This document shows, in pieces, positions 33,411 through 45,400 of a DNA stretch of 64,000 bases; positions within the stretch are counted from its first letter, which is position 1, and the number at the start of each line of letters is the position of its first letter. Position numbers and translations under genes: made by a program. The notes under the pieces were generated by a model. That model was given only the letters and a program-made list of their open reading frames with translations. It did not search any database and was not told the DNA's origin. Source of the DNA: Bettongia penicillata ogilbyi (taxonomy: Eukaryota > Chordata > Mammalia > Diprotodontia > Potoroidae); the NCBI GenBank assembly GCA_023548195.1, contig JAJHZJ010000496.1, positions 7,691,144-7,755,143 of the forward strand, read 5' to 3'.

Positions 33411-34949
33411 TCATCATTAATGTTATCACATACATATATTAAAGTCACTCAGGCTCATCCTAAACATAATATACTCTTTCAAATCTGTGTAGAATTGTGT
33501 GTTCTTCATCCCAGTGAGCTCTTGTACTAGCCAAAATAACACTGTGCTTCTATTTTCAGGTAAAGTCTGGGGAAATTGCTTAGCCATGAGTAGCTCTAGC
33601 CAATTTTAAGAGAAGAGATGATACTATTTGAAATTCACATAGCAATTCTAGGTTTGCAGGGGTAGGAAAAGCAATTTTATAGAGTTTAATTTACCACGTG
33701 AATGTTTGTGTGTGCATGTGTGTACATTCCTAGTGACAACAGAAAGAGATTTAATTCAGATTATCTGACTTTGATCTGTTGAAACCAAATTGAGTTGGTT
33801 TTCCTTCCATTAGTGTTCTATCAGTTCTATATACTGTGCTTATTCTACCTTCCCTTTTTTCTCATTTTAAATTCTGTGGCTATTAAGAATGGACATTACT
33901 CCAAGGAAATGTGAAAAAAGTTTGTTCTTAAAGAGCACACTTCAATGAACGTTAGATATATTGTAGTGTTCATTGGTGTGGGGAACTGAAGAATTTTAAG
34001 GGTTATTCAAGACCACAACAAAATAGAAATAGATTCCCTGAAGTCCAAAGGGAAATAGAGTTGAAAATGAAAAACATTACCAAGAATTGACAAATTATTT
34101 CAGGGGAAACAGTCTAATTGATATTCACAAAATAAACCAAGACCTTTAGAGGCACCTGGCAGAGAATATGTATTGATTCCTTTGCAGTAAGATCTGGGCA
34201 TCTTGAAGTATCTGAGAAACAGGGTGAAGGCTAGTTTGGTTTTTTTTAAGATACTAAAATTGCTACAAGGAAAAATAGATACTTGATACAAGGAAGAAAA
34301 TGTAAAGACTAGATTACTGAATATTGGAAAAAGGAAATTTTTATAGATGAAACAAATTTATTTATTTATTTCAAGATATAGAAAAACAACACTGTCAAAA
34401 AAAAAAAGTTCAAGTGAGTCTCTAAAAGAGACTCATCAGATTGTAAAATATGCATCTGGGGAATTTGGGAGCTGGAAATCATATCAGCATTGAAGGAATG
34501 ATGAATAAATACATTGATACTGTGAGAACCAATATTGCATATGGATTAAAGAAATTCCCAGATGGAGATGGAATATGGCAGCACAGATTTGAACTATGTC
34601 ACATATCATGAAAAGTTAGGAAAATTAACCAGGATATGGAGATAAGTATACTTCAACGATCTTGGGTATTTTTTTTTACTTAAAACTATAATTAGTAAAT
34701 ATAATAAATATTATATATAAATATTATGTATAAATATATAAATAATGCAATAAATTAATTTTTTCAAATGTGATTTCTTAATTAAGAATAAATATGTATC
34801 AAAATCTTATGAGCTAAACATCAAATATTATTTTAACAAAAGGATAACTTATGACATATTAAACTTTTTAAGTGTTATGAAATTGTAAGATTTGTTATAT
34901 GTCAAATTTAAATATTTTACTTTGTCTTATTTTAATTTCAGGACAAGAC
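33411..34949. other. Unassigned sequence
   Basis: About 1.5 kb, very AT-rich toward 34,680-34,920, with no recognised feature. Confidence 0.45.
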
Positions 34950-35110
34950 TATGAAATTAGGTACTGTAGATGTTATCTAAATTTTCAAAATAAGGAGACT
35001 GAAACTCAGAGTACTTAAGTGACTAATCCATTATCACAAAGCTAGTAAGTGTCAAATGAAAGACTCAGACCCAACATTCCATTCTGTCCACTACAACACA
35101 GGGCCTGCCA
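34950..35110 (-). repeat. MIR fossil
   Basis: AAGGAGACTGAAACTCAGAG, ATTATCACAAAGCTAGTAAG and CATTCCATTCTGTCCACTAC: antisense MIR. Confidence 0.7.
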
Positions 35111-35204
35111 GTGAATGATTACTGAGAGCAAAACCAAATCATTTTTCTGAGAATAATGGATTCTCACTCATATAAGTGTTGCTGCCCTACTCCTATGAGA
35201 TGTA

Positions 35205-35425
35205 AATTCATATATGTGTGTGTATGTATATACGTATAATGTGTGTATATTTATAATGTATGTATATGTATGTATGTACATATGTATGTGTGTATATATA
35301 AGCATTTATGTATACACGCATATATATATAACATTTAAAATATATATTTAAAACATATGCTCAAATATATTCTTGAAGTAGGTTTATGTATTACATGTGG
35401 TATAGAAGATATATTTTACATACGA
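35205..35425. repeat. TATG/TATA microsatellite tract
   Basis: Degenerate TATG, TGTA and TATA repeats; AT-rich simple sequence. Confidence 0.85.
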
Positions 35426-35434
35426 GTGTATATG

Positions 35435-35535
35435 TACATTGGAGAAGGAAATGACGAATCACTTCAGTATCCTTAACAAGAAAACACCATGGATAGTATG
35501 GTTCGTGGGGTCATGAAGAGTTGGACACAATCAAA
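35435..35535 (+). mobile_element. Marsupial core-SINE 3' fragment inside microsatellite
   Basis: CATTGGAGAAGGAAATGACG, TATCCTTAACAAGAAAAC, GGGGTCATGAAGAGTTGGAC and ACAATCAAAC form the tail half of the SINE family seen at 9,005-9,240. TATG repeats flank both sides. Confidence 0.7.
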
Positions 35536-35539
35536 CATT

Positions 35540-35695
35540 ATCAACATACATGTGTGTATATGTATGCATTATAACATACACGCACATATATGTATATAAA
35601 TATAGATACATATGGTACTACTATGCATATGGCACAAATAATAGCATCATAGCTATATAAAAATACATATGTGTGTGTATACTGTATGCATGCAC
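35540..35695. repeat. TATG/TACA microsatellite tract
   Basis: Continuation of the alternating repeat after the SINE fragment. Confidence 0.8.
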
Positions 35696-36009
35696 AGAGC
35701 CCTGGCCACTTAGATGTACCCAGCTGATAGAGCCCCATGGGAATAAATGGTTCATTAGGATGTATATGTTCTTCTCAGTGCTAGTTTATACATAGTGACT
35801 CTAACCAAAAGTGAATCTGAATGCCTTTAGTCTCCTCATTCCAGGTCTCCACGATCAAGGCCTGTGTATGAATTTCAAATTTTGCCACTATCATAGTCAG
35901 TCCCTAGCAGAATCAGCAATGTCTAAAATGATAGGAATACAAATGTAGAATAAATAACATGCACTGGTTTTCTTTTGTTTTTGGCACATCATGATCAATT
36001 CATCTGAGA

Positions 36010-36200
36010 GGTCACATGGCAAACTCTATAAGGTACTAAACTTGGAGTCACAAAGACTGAACTTCAAATTCTACCACAGTTAGTGGTAGAACCCTGGGTA
36101 AGTCATTTAATCCTCAATTTCCTCATCTGTAAAATTAGAGGGTTGAATGTAGTGGCATCTGAAGTCCCTGCAAGCTTTAAATCTGTTCTTCTAGATACCA
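36010..36200 (+). repeat. MIR/THER-type fossil
   Basis: GGAGTCACAAAGACTGAACT, TTCAAATTCTACCACAG, GGTAAGTCATTTAATCCTCA, TTTCCTCATCTGTAAAATTA and a GAAGTCCCTGCAAGCTTTAA ending: a near-complete therian MIR. Confidence 0.8.
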
Positions 36201-37717
36201 TTCAAAAGTAAATATGAATTTGAAGAATGAAATATTTATTTATAAAAAAAAGAAATTAGATTCTGTGATCCAGTCAAGTTAATTAGTAGGCTTTCTTCTG
36301 GCATAGTGTCCCAAATCTGCCTTCTCCCTCCTTTTAGCATCATTAGTTAAACTTTAAGTCAGGAGGATCTAAAAATATCATACAAAAATTGTAAATGTCA
36401 TCATGAGAAAACTACAACATGTAATGATGACACTGAGATTGTTTTTATTTTAAAAGATTTTTACAGTCTTTTCTATGAATCAATTAAGAGATAGGGAAAT
36501 TGCCCTGTTCCCATCTCAACTCACTCAAGAAGGAGATAATGAGCCATCATCATTTTACGATTCACACAAATTCAGAAGAGAAAGGGTTAAACACTTCATT
36601 CTTCACTTGGACCTCTGGAACTTGGTAAAAGAACATGAAGCAGCTAGCTATTTTCTCCTCTCTCATTTACCTTTTCTGGAAAAGTCAGGTCTTCACTAAC
36701 AGGGTACCATGCCACCTGCTCCGATGCTTAACAAAGATTGAGAAGCAGACAGAAATGTTGTTTCTGGGTCATTGGAGCAAATGAGAATCACACTGAGAGT
36801 GTCAAAATTCTTAGTATCTGGGACAATTTGGTAGCCTGGCCTCAGTTTAGTTTTTTAAGAACAAAAACTGTTACCCTCAAAAACGAGAGGTTATTAGAAA
36901 AAGATAGCACTGGGGTGGGTGGGAGGCTACTCTCTTTCAGCAGGAATATCTGGAAAGCTTCCAAAACTCGAAAGAACAGCGAGAAATAAAAAATAACACA
37001 AAGCATCTCTGAAAAGATCAGAAGTCTGACAGAAGAAAATTCATTATGACCAATGGACATTCAAATGGCCCAGCTTGATATGAGCCATAAATGAATTTTA
37101 TGTGAATGGAAAAGCATTTATTAATCACTTAGCTATTCTGCTGAGAGCTACAGCTCCACATACAAAAGCAAGAGAGATATGTTTACAGGAGTGGTGCTCA
37201 TGGAAGGGCATTTTGTTTAAGGGATTCAGATGGATGGTGATTGGGTCCATACAGTAATTTATTGATACATCCTTTTCAGGAATGTCAGAGTTAATATGTT
37301 TGAAGACTGTTCCCAGAGCTAGAGGTGGAGGGAAAGATATATGCCAGTCATGGTTCAGTGGTATAGGGATCTCAGTATGGACAGAAATGGTGAACAGTCA
37401 AAGGATCCAGGAAAGTTCAGTGGAGCAGGAGGTGACGTCTGGAGACAGGGAACAGGCCAGGAAGATGACAACACCTGTTTGGCGCTTGAGTGGAAGTGTT
37501 CACTAACTTCTCAATGTCCCAAGCAACTCTCTAAGCCTCCCGGGTACACAGGAGCTGTTGATCTCAATCACCCTAGTCCTAGCACTGCCCAGAGTGTCTG
37601 GCACATAACAAGTACTTAATAATGCTCATTAATTGACTGATTCATATATGTGAGAGTTGCTTTACTAAACAATTGACCTTTTTCTAATGGTCTAAGTCTG
37701 CAAAATGCTTTATACAT

Positions 37718-37721
<4 letters not shown>
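36201..37721. other. Unassigned sequence
   Basis: About 1.5 kb. A MIR-type tail (CTGGCACATAACAAGTACTT, then AATAATGCTCATTAATTGA) lies at about 37,598-37,640. Nothing else recognised. Confidence 0.45.

Positions 37722-37791
<70 letters not shown>
37722..37791. repeat. (CT)n microsatellite, 70 bp
   Basis: About 35 CT units with one extra T near 37,773. Confidence 0.95.
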
Positions 37792-38075
37792 ATTTGATCA
37801 TCATGGCAACCTTGCATAGTACAGGTTTTATAAGAAAAGGAAACAGGTTCTAAGTTGAGCAACTAGCCTATAGTCACAAGGCTCGAGGGTGGCAGAGCTG
37901 GGGTTGATGCAGGACTCATGCTTAGACATCCTGGAGTCAGCTCACAGACATCCTTGAGAGACATGAAACAGTGTATCTAAGATCACATAGCCAGCTTGTC
38001 AGAGGCAAGACTTAAGTTCAGGTCTTGTTGGCTTAGAAACCAACTCTGTCCTTTTAGCCATGCTATCTCCCACCA
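37792..38075 (-). repeat. Two antisense MIR fossils
   Basis: About 37,792-37,930 (GGCAACCTTGCATAGTACAG, GGAAACAGGTTCTAAG, GTCACAAGGCTCGAG) and about 37,960-38,072 (AAGATCACATAGCCAGCTTG, GACTTAAGTTCAGGTCTTG). Confidence 0.6.
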
Positions 38076-38589
38076 GAAACATGGGAGAAATAGTGACTTG
38101 CAAGACCCTAGGAAAATGAAACAGGGAGACATTTGGGTGGTTGATGGCAGTATAGCCCATAAAGTTGGCTATATTTTTTTCATGAATTATATTTCATGCC
38201 TCCCTTACTTGTTACACAATGATGAGCATTGCCTATAGTATCTCCATTCAGGCTAAAAGGATGTCCTCTGACCTAGACAAGTACTTCTGCTCTGGCTGAG
38301 TACATTTGTCATGGCATGACTCTGTTGAGTCATTCAAGGCCTTGTCTCTCCAGATTCCTTTGCTAAGTGCTTAAATTTGCATAGCCTGTGAATGGTCATA
38401 CTAATTGGCAGAGAGTTTTCCCTTTCTCCACATTTGCTTTGCAATACTGCCTTACATTTTTTTCCCTTGCAAATAAGTACCCGCATTCCAATTGCTAATG
38501 TCAAGATCCTTGCATTTCTTCAGCTCTCCTCTAAGCACCGTATAATTAAGAAATGTTTCTGCAAGGTTAGACTTGGTGGTAGATAAATG

Positions 38590-38790
38590 ATAATAAATAC
38601 TTGGCACATAGTAAGCACTTAATAATTGTTTTTTTCATTTACTTATTCAATTGAAACTGACATTTCTGTGGGACTTTAAAGTTTGCAAAGTATCTTTGGG
38701 TTTTATTGGAGCCTCACAATGATTAAGTAATATAGGAATTAGAAGTATTGTTATCCTCATTTGACCTATAAAGAAATGAAGGTTTCCTCT
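38590..38790. repeat. MIR-type fossils on both strands
   Basis: A sense tail (ACTTGGCACATAGTAAGCAC, TTAATAATTG) is followed by antisense MIR (GAGCCTCACAATGATTAAGT, ATTGTTATCCTCATTTGACC). Confidence 0.55.
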
Positions 38791-38984
38791 GAATGGTGAG
38801 ATGGCATGTCTGTGGTCCTACTCAAGTACTCAGTCTTTGAATTCATCAATTTGGAAGTCTTCTCCAAAGATGCCAACAACTGTTCATCTACCCCCTCCTA
38901 CTCTATGCCACCTTCATCCATGTCCTTCCATAAGTCTTGCTGGGGACCCCCCTTGATTTCTGAGCACACTGTCTGCCCTTTTAA

Positions 38985-39085
38985 AGCAGTTAGAAGGTAT
39001 AATGACCAATGTTTTGAACTTGGAGGCAAAAAGACCTCAGATATTTACCGGTTGTATGATCCTGAACAAGCCATTTAACAGACAT
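38985..39085 (+). repeat. MIR fossil
   Basis: TTTTGAACTTGGAGGCAAAA, AGACCTCAGATATTTACCGG, TTGTATGATCCTGAACAAGC and CATTTAAC match a decayed MIR. Confidence 0.55.
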
Positions 39086-39234
39086 AAAACAAAACTAGTA
39101 GAATGTTGGTATTAATGAAATAAGCCTTCATTTCTGGAATGAATTAGGGATCATTAAAGACATTTACAATTTCCTAAAGGCAAGCCAGCCTAATCCTCTC
39201 CTCCTGTTTAATTGTAACTCATTGTGCATCTGTA

Positions 39235-39650
39235 TCATCTCTCCCATTTAATCCTCACAATGACCCTGTGAGGTATAGTCAGTCAAGAAGCAGTTGCTAA
39301 GTGCCTATAATGTTTCATGTACCATGTTATACACTGAGGACAGAAAGGCACAAACATGGTTCCCAGTCATCAAAGCCCTCATATTCTTAGTGGAAACAAC
39401 GTAGAAACAGCTATGTACATATAAAATAGATATAGTGCCAAGGGGAGAATATCTCAAGGGGAGGCACTCTAGGATAGGGGGCAGAAGGAAGGAGGGGAAA
39501 GTCCTCTGCAGAAAAGGAGTTCTGAGCTGATATTTTGAGGAAGCCAGCAGTCAGAGGTAAAGAGGAAGAGCATTCCAGGCATGGAGGACTGCTAAGAAAA
39601 TGTCACTGGGTGGGAAATTGGAACGTCCCCTGTAAAGTTCAGAAAGAAGG
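39235..39650 (+). repeat. Ancient mammalian repeat, family not named
   Basis: AGTGCCTATAATGTTTCATG, ATCAAAGCCCTCATATTCTT, GAGCATTCCAGGCATGGAGG. Copies of the same order occur at 19,535 and in pieces at 58,465-59,800. A MIR scrap (CACAATGACCCTGTGAGGTA) begins the interval. Confidence 0.5.
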
Positions 39651-40049
39651 TCAATCTCACTGGATTATAGACTACAGGGAGGGGAGTAAAGTGTAAGAAG
39701 ACTAAAAAGTTAAAAAAGGATAGGGCTGTGGGTATTATGTTTCCCATTTATAGGTGATGAAGCAAATTCATAGTTGAGTGACTTTCCCATAGGAGTCTTG
39801 GTGTTCTGGTATGTGGCTGAATTGGACGAAGTATAGTCTGGGGGCCTTGGCTGGGCCAGAAAAAAGCATCAAGAAGAGGTTTGATTTGTTCGCTCACTAA
39901 TCTGGACAACTGTGCCATAGAACAAGTCTCACATGATTGGTCGAAGGAAGTGGGGATGTTTAACTGGAAAGAAGGCTTAAGAGGGAGCATGGTAACTGTG
40001 TTCAACAGTAACTGATAAAACTGACTGACATTTACATATGCTTAGAATT

Positions 40050-40265
40050 TCATCCAGAACTCTATCTACATTCATTTGAGTCTCACAATGGCCCTGTGGG
40101 GTAGGTACTACTATAGGTACTATGATTCCCATTTTATAGATGAGGAAACTGAGAAACTGAGATGTTAAGTGATTTATCCATGGTCTCATAACTAACAAGT
40201 ATTGGAGCTGGGAATTTGAACCTAGTTCTTCTTCATGCAGATTCATCACTTTCTATGCCTTATGA
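40050..40265 (-). repeat. MIR fossil, well preserved
   Basis: GAGTCTCACAATGGCCCTGT, TTCCCATTTTATAGATGAGG, AAACTGAGAAACTGAGATGT, TTTGAACCTAGTTCTTCTTC: antisense MIR. Confidence 0.75.
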
Positions 40266-40534
40266 GGAAGGGGAATTCAATTTATTCTTTGCAGTTTAGA
40301 CCCCCATGTCAGGCATATAGTAGTGTTTATTGACTGTCTGCTGAACCCCAGACACAGATCTAGGAGCAAGGGGTGAAACTGTCAAAATGGCAAATTTAGC
40401 AAAGATAGACTTCCTACGAATTAGTTATACCAACATATAACTTGCTACCACAAGAGGAAGTGAATGTCCTCATCATGAGGACATGGAGGCAAGTCTAAGT
40501 GAAAACTAAGAGTATGTTATAGAAAGGATCATTT

Positions 40535-40610
40535 TTCCGGAACAGAACATGGATGGACTAGACAGTCTCTAAGATCCTTTCCAACTCTAAAATTCTGTGA
40601 TTCTGTAATT
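40535..40610 (+). repeat. THER/MIR 3' tail
   Basis: GACTAGACAGTCTCTAAGAT, CCTTTCCAACTCTAAAATTC and TGTGATTCTG form the typical 3' end of a therian MIR. Confidence 0.65.
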
Positions 40611-40703
40611 AGTAGAAGGATGCCACTGAGATGTAGTCTCTGAGTTGACAAGGAAATATCCTTCAAGCAGATTCTTTCTCTTTCTCTTAGAAAATAGGGG
40701 CCC

Positions 40704-40764
40704 ATCACCACCACCAATACCACCACCACCACCAACACCACCACCACCGACAGCAACAGCAGCA
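40704..40764. repeat. (ACC)n/(CAG)n trinucleotide repeat
   Basis: Runs of ACC followed by CAACAGCAGC. It explains the Pro-rich frame on the plus strand and the Gly/Val-rich frames on the minus strand; not a gene. Confidence 0.9.
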
Positions 40765-40984
40765 ATTCTTCTAAGAAAAGAAGTTGACTTGACCACAAAG
40801 GAAAAGAGAACACAGGTTCCCAGTATGCCCTTTTTCCACTTTCCAGTTCTGTGCTTAACCATCAGGTGGTGCTGCTACCTCCTAGCCTGACTGCATTCAA
40901 CAGAGAAGTAGAGTAAAGGGACAAAACAAGTCATCAGTGTGGCCACTATTTAGAAGAAGTAGAAGGATTTCCATAAATAAATAA

Positions 40985-41140
40985 ATACATATACTAGACA
41001 TATATACACACACACATACATACATACACTATATATACATATAGGCTATGTATATACATACACTATATATACATGTATACATATGTATATATAGTATGGG
41101 TATATACATATATGTGTATGTATACACACACATCTTACAT
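40985..41140. repeat. TATA/CATA microsatellite tract
   Basis: Degenerate TACA, TATA and TATG repeats. Confidence 0.85.
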
Positions 41141-43955
41141 AGTAGATCAAAGTCATTTAGGGAACCATGCACTTTCTGGTTAATTCACCAAAAACAGCCT
41201 CAGAAAAATTCAGAGTCAGAAGGAAGTTACTGTCCTGATGAACAGGGCATGTGGTTAGAGCAATTGTAACTCCCTCAGCAACTTAAAAAGGCAATTCGAT
41301 GAATGCATACAGCCTTAAATAGTACATCCCCCCAAAAGTCACTTCATAATAAATTACCACACCTTTTCAAATGAACTTGAATAACTGTTCCCAACATCCA
41401 GATAAATAAAATACTAGACAGGATCTACAGATAGAATGTAAAACATTATGACATCACAAAAACCAAAGGTTTCTTCCTTGTTTGTGGATGTCATGGCTTT
41501 ATTCCCCAAGTCCTCAGTATTTCCCAGGCAGTGACGAGAATCTTTTGAGTAATAACTTCTCTTATTATTTAAGACAATTTAATATAGAAAATGTATGTTC
41601 TGCCCTTCTATTTTTCTAAGGGATTATTGATTTTCTGAAAATTCTAGGTTTTTCTTGCTTCTTTTTCTCTGGCCATCAATGTAGGTGCTATGCATGGTCC
41701 CCAGCCCATCAGTTGTTTTCTGTTGCTAGGGAGTGCTTAAAAATTCATGCTGAAGGTCTCACCTTTCCTTCTACCATACCTCTTGACTTCTGAGATGGAT
41801 ATCTCCTGGCCCTGGGGTAAGAAGTCGTTAGCTTTGATATAGCCTAAACATAAAAGGAACGTGTCATTTTCCTTTAAAGAGACAAATGGAAATGTGAAAG
41901 CTAATAACAGGCAAAGTATTAGCCTTTTAGCTCTTGGCCTAAGCAGAATTTTGATATCTATGAGATGGAGAAACAAATCATTTAGCCTCAGCCTGGAGAA
42001 CAGGTGTTATGAAGTAACAGTATATAGTCCCTTAATCTAAAGGAACAGAATCCTTTGATTCTCCTTTGAAAATGTGCTTAGGAAAAGTGAACAAAGACTG
42101 CCTAAATGCTTCATTTTTATTTATAGTTATAGATGTGTGCCATTGGTCTTAATGCATAATTTTCTTTCAACCATTTCTGCCTAGAATCAGATATTTCCCT
42201 CCTGTGACACAGTGATGGCAAATAGTCTCTAAGTTATGATAGATGTTTTAAGCCATAAAGCAAAGGCATTATCAGGAAAATCCAAGAAAAATGGACTGGT
42301 CACTAGTGAGAGAATGAGACAGAGATGAAAGCACAAGGGCTCTCCTGTAGTTACATAATGTGCAGCCTCTCCCTTCACTGAGTAGATGCCCTTGTAGAAC
42401 TCTTAGGGGAGGACACAGTCAAGAGTCTCACAGAATAGGTGGGCATGGATGGGTTACAATTGGCATCATTGGAGAAGATAGCCATACAGGTGAGATCACC
42501 AGTTCATTAGAGTATTGGAGTAAAAAGCTGTTTTCATTCTGAGATCGTAATTAACTTAAAAACCCCTCAGAGGTCTAAGCTAAATGAACCTCCTGGTCCC
42601 TATTATGGATGCGTTTTCTCTGTCCTGCCAGCATGAACCAACCCTTCAAGGAACTGTTGCTTTCAAAGTGATCAGTTTCAATTGGTGGTGAATTTCAGTT
42701 GACCATTATCTCCTTGGAAATCAAACTCACCATCACACACGAAAAAGGCAAGTGAAGGAAACAGAGCAGATGATACTTTTCATCCAAAAAAATAATGCAT
42801 GTAAGTATATTCAAAAGGTCAAGAATATTCTCCCTTAACTCAGCATCCAAAAACAGCAAATGTGAGAATAAAACAAAACAGAAGAGATGGAATGAGGTAA
42901 GACAGATGCTTTCTGCTAAACTCTGAAGAATCACTATAGCCAAAGATGTCTGCTTTTGTATTTAAAAGTTCTGAATTGAGAGATAAGACAAAGCTTCAGA
43001 CTCTGGAACCCTGAATTCTGACTGCTACTACTTAGGAGAAAACTGTTCTGACAGAAGGCAAGGGTAATGGATTTCTTTTCATTCATGGGACTCCAAGAAG
43101 GAATGAAATAAGACAACCTCAGACAACCTGGGCACAGAGACAGAAACACTGGAGAAAGTGTACATGCATCTCAAGGACTTTTATTTCAGGACTAGGATGT
43201 ACTTTTCCCCCACTCTATCCTCTGCATGGGGCCCATAGCTCACTCTGGTGATTTTCTCTCCTAATTGCTATAGAAAAATTTGAGCCCATCTGTAAGGATG
43301 TTTTTTTTTTCATCTCTCTTTGCTCTGTTTTGTTTTCACTGGGCTCCTCCGAATCTTCAGCAGCAGATGCCGTCCCCAGCAGTTCTGTCATGGTGTGCTT
43401 CACAGGCCAGTGAAATTCTTGCTTTTCGCTTAACTCTGAGAACAGTTTGGGGGCAAAAAGCTGTGACTGTTCTTTTCAAGGCCATTGTGTTTTCTGCAGA
43501 CTTGCCCAGATAATCTTCTCTTGTTTTCTTTCCAAAATATTGTCTGTTCCTAGGAAACACCCTGCAGTGATACCCACATAATGACAACACCTAAGGTAGA
43601 CCAAGATTCAGGAGAGTCCCTCAAAGAGACCTTTGTGTGACCAAACACTGTCTCCAGGAGGAGACTTCTGAACCAGAGGTCAGCCTCCTCCCTCTAGCAA
43701 TCACAAGGTCAGAAAAGCTGGACCTGTCAAGAGAGGGTAGAGGGTGGACAAGATCTTCTTCTTTCCCACTTTCTTTTCTTCTCTGCTTTCTGATGCTAGC
43801 CCCCTCCTCCCTTTCCAGTCTTTTTACACTTTACTCCCTGCCATCTGCCTACTCTTCAGGACAAAGACACTGGCCTCCTGGCTGTTCTGTGATTAAACAA
43901 AAAAAAAAAACTTACACCACTATCTCTCAGCTCCAGGTTATTTTCTCTGGCTGTC
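41141..43955. other. Unassigned sequence
   Basis: About 2.8 kb, the longest stretch in which I recognise neither a repeat nor an exon. The frames at 43,215-43,590 are short, overlap on both strands and lack support. Confidence 0.45.
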
Positions 43956-44050
43956 CCCAGTCCCTCCTGGTATCTGCTTATTGTCTGCTTCTAAGTCCCA
44001 ACTCAAATCTCACCATCTGCAAAAGCTTTTCTCAACCCTTCTAAATTCTA
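43956..44050 (+). repeat. L2-like fragment
   Basis: CCCAACTCAAATCTCACCAT followed by CTGCAAAAGCTTTTCTCAAC resembles L2 3' sequence. The boundary with the antisense L1 to the right is unclear. Confidence 0.45.
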
Positions 44051-45215
44051 GTGTCTTCCCTCTCATAATGACTAACTTTCTGGTAGCTAGGTGTTTCAGT
44101 AGATAGAACACCAGTGGTGGAGTTAGGAGGACCTAAGTTCAAATCTCACCTCAGACACTTGACACTCACTAGCTGTGTGACCTTGGGCAAGTCACTTAAC
44201 CCCAATTGCCTCATCCTAGGCCATCTCCAGTCATCTTAATGAATATCTGGTCACTGGATTCAGATGACTCTGGAGAAGAAGTGAGACTGATGACCTCCAC
44301 AGCCCTTCCTCACTCAAACAAAGTCAAGTGCAAGTCATGTCATTATTTCTCTCATGGCATGGTCTTCCTCGGCAACGAAGGATAAACACACACATAACTA
44401 ACTTTCTATGGTCAGGTTCTCTTTTTTATATTTGTTCATTTTTCTGGCATTTTTCTTTACTTTTAACTTTATGTTAAAATTGGGCTCTGTTGCCAGGGTA
44501 GGGGGAGCTCTCTCTCAAACCTCAGGGTTTTCATGCTGCTGTATTCAGGGCTTGTTCTGGGGGTCTGTGAGTTCAAATTCTTCCCAGGTGGTATGATCTA
44601 AGGAAAGGCAAAGAGGTCTCCTCTCCAGTGCTCTGGTCTGAGTGTCCACAAGCACTCTTTTCCACTCTGGAACTGTGATCAGGGTTCCTACTCCTATTAG
44701 CCCTCCTCCTCACCATGAGACTGTGACCCAGAACAACACATAAACAATATAAGAGAGTCCAGCACCCAATGCCCACAGAGAAACTCCTTTCATGTCCTTC
44801 TGAGTAGTTCCTCAACCTCTTTACCATCCGTGTCCCGAGAGCTCCAGAAGCTACTATGCTGATGAAGATTTAGTCACCCCCAAGGCTTGCTGCTAGCTTT
44901 CTTGGAGATCAAAGTCTCCCTGATGTTCTGGGGCTCCAGCCTTGCTGCTGGATTGTGGCTAGGTTTGCGCTGGGGCACAGGACTTCACTGCTGACTTTCC
45001 AGGGGCTGTTCTCCATTCTTATCCCCAGTGCAACAGACCTTTCCTGACAACTTCTTGAGCTGTCTTGGGCTAGAAAATTGTTTAACCCTGTCCTGTTGTT
45101 AGCTCTGCCACTCCAGAATTCATTTTGAGGCATTATTTTGATGCTGTTTAGAGGAAAACTTGCAAGAATTCAGGAATTCTCTGTCTTCACTCCAGTATCC
45201 TGGCTCTATCTTCCC
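44040..45215 (-). mobile_element. L1 LINE 5' UTR and ORF1 start, antisense, split by a SINE
   Basis: Read on the minus strand from about 45,215, this gives a GC-richer L1 5' UTR leading to a decayed ORF1 start at about 44,440 (the complement of TCTGGCATTTTTCTTTAC contains the candidate ATG). The start of ORF1 carries the complement of CTATGGTCAGGTT and GACTAACTTTCT, corresponding to the 'T-I-E-S' segment that is also at the start of the ORF1 at 52,550. Only the 5' end is present. It is not an active promoter as far as sequence can tell. Confidence 0.6.
44082..44396 (+). mobile_element. Composite marsupial SINE with RTE-like tail, in L1 ORF1
   Basis: Same family and length as 20,481-20,790: GGTAGCTAGGTGTTTCAGTA, GTTCAAATCTCACCTCAGAC, TATCTGGTCACTGGATTCAG, CAAGTGCAAGTCATGTCATT and a CGGCAACGAAGGATAAACAC end. 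An 11-bp perfect target-site duplication, ACTAACTTTCT, lies at 44,071-44,081 and 44,397-44,407. Confidence 0.9.
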
Positions 45216-45337
45216 ATTTATGTACAATGTTAAGGCTTGCAAAATTCTTTGTATACAGTATATAAAGTATAAGAATAATTTTAAGGCAATCTAATTCATG
45301 CATGAGTGAAGACGTTACAAGATGAACAACAGTCAAG

Positions 45338-45339
45338 TA

Positions 45340-45371
<32 letters not shown>

Positions 45372-45400
45372 CTGTGTCTGTGTCTGTGTGTGTGTATATA
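45338..45400. repeat. (TA)n(TG)n(TGTGTC)n microsatellite
   Basis: TATATA run, then TG run, then TGTGTC units, then TG again. A mirrored TATG/CACACA tract lies at 45,421-45,466. Confidence 0.9.

Noticed and set aside
29660..35700. Array-like repeats resembling CRISPR
   Set aside because: No regular repeat-spacer organisation; these are decayed microsatellites in a eukaryotic genome.
40529..40890. Proline-rich frame (plus) and valine/glycine-rich frames (minus)
   Set aside because: Explained by the (ACC)n repeat at 40,704-40,764.
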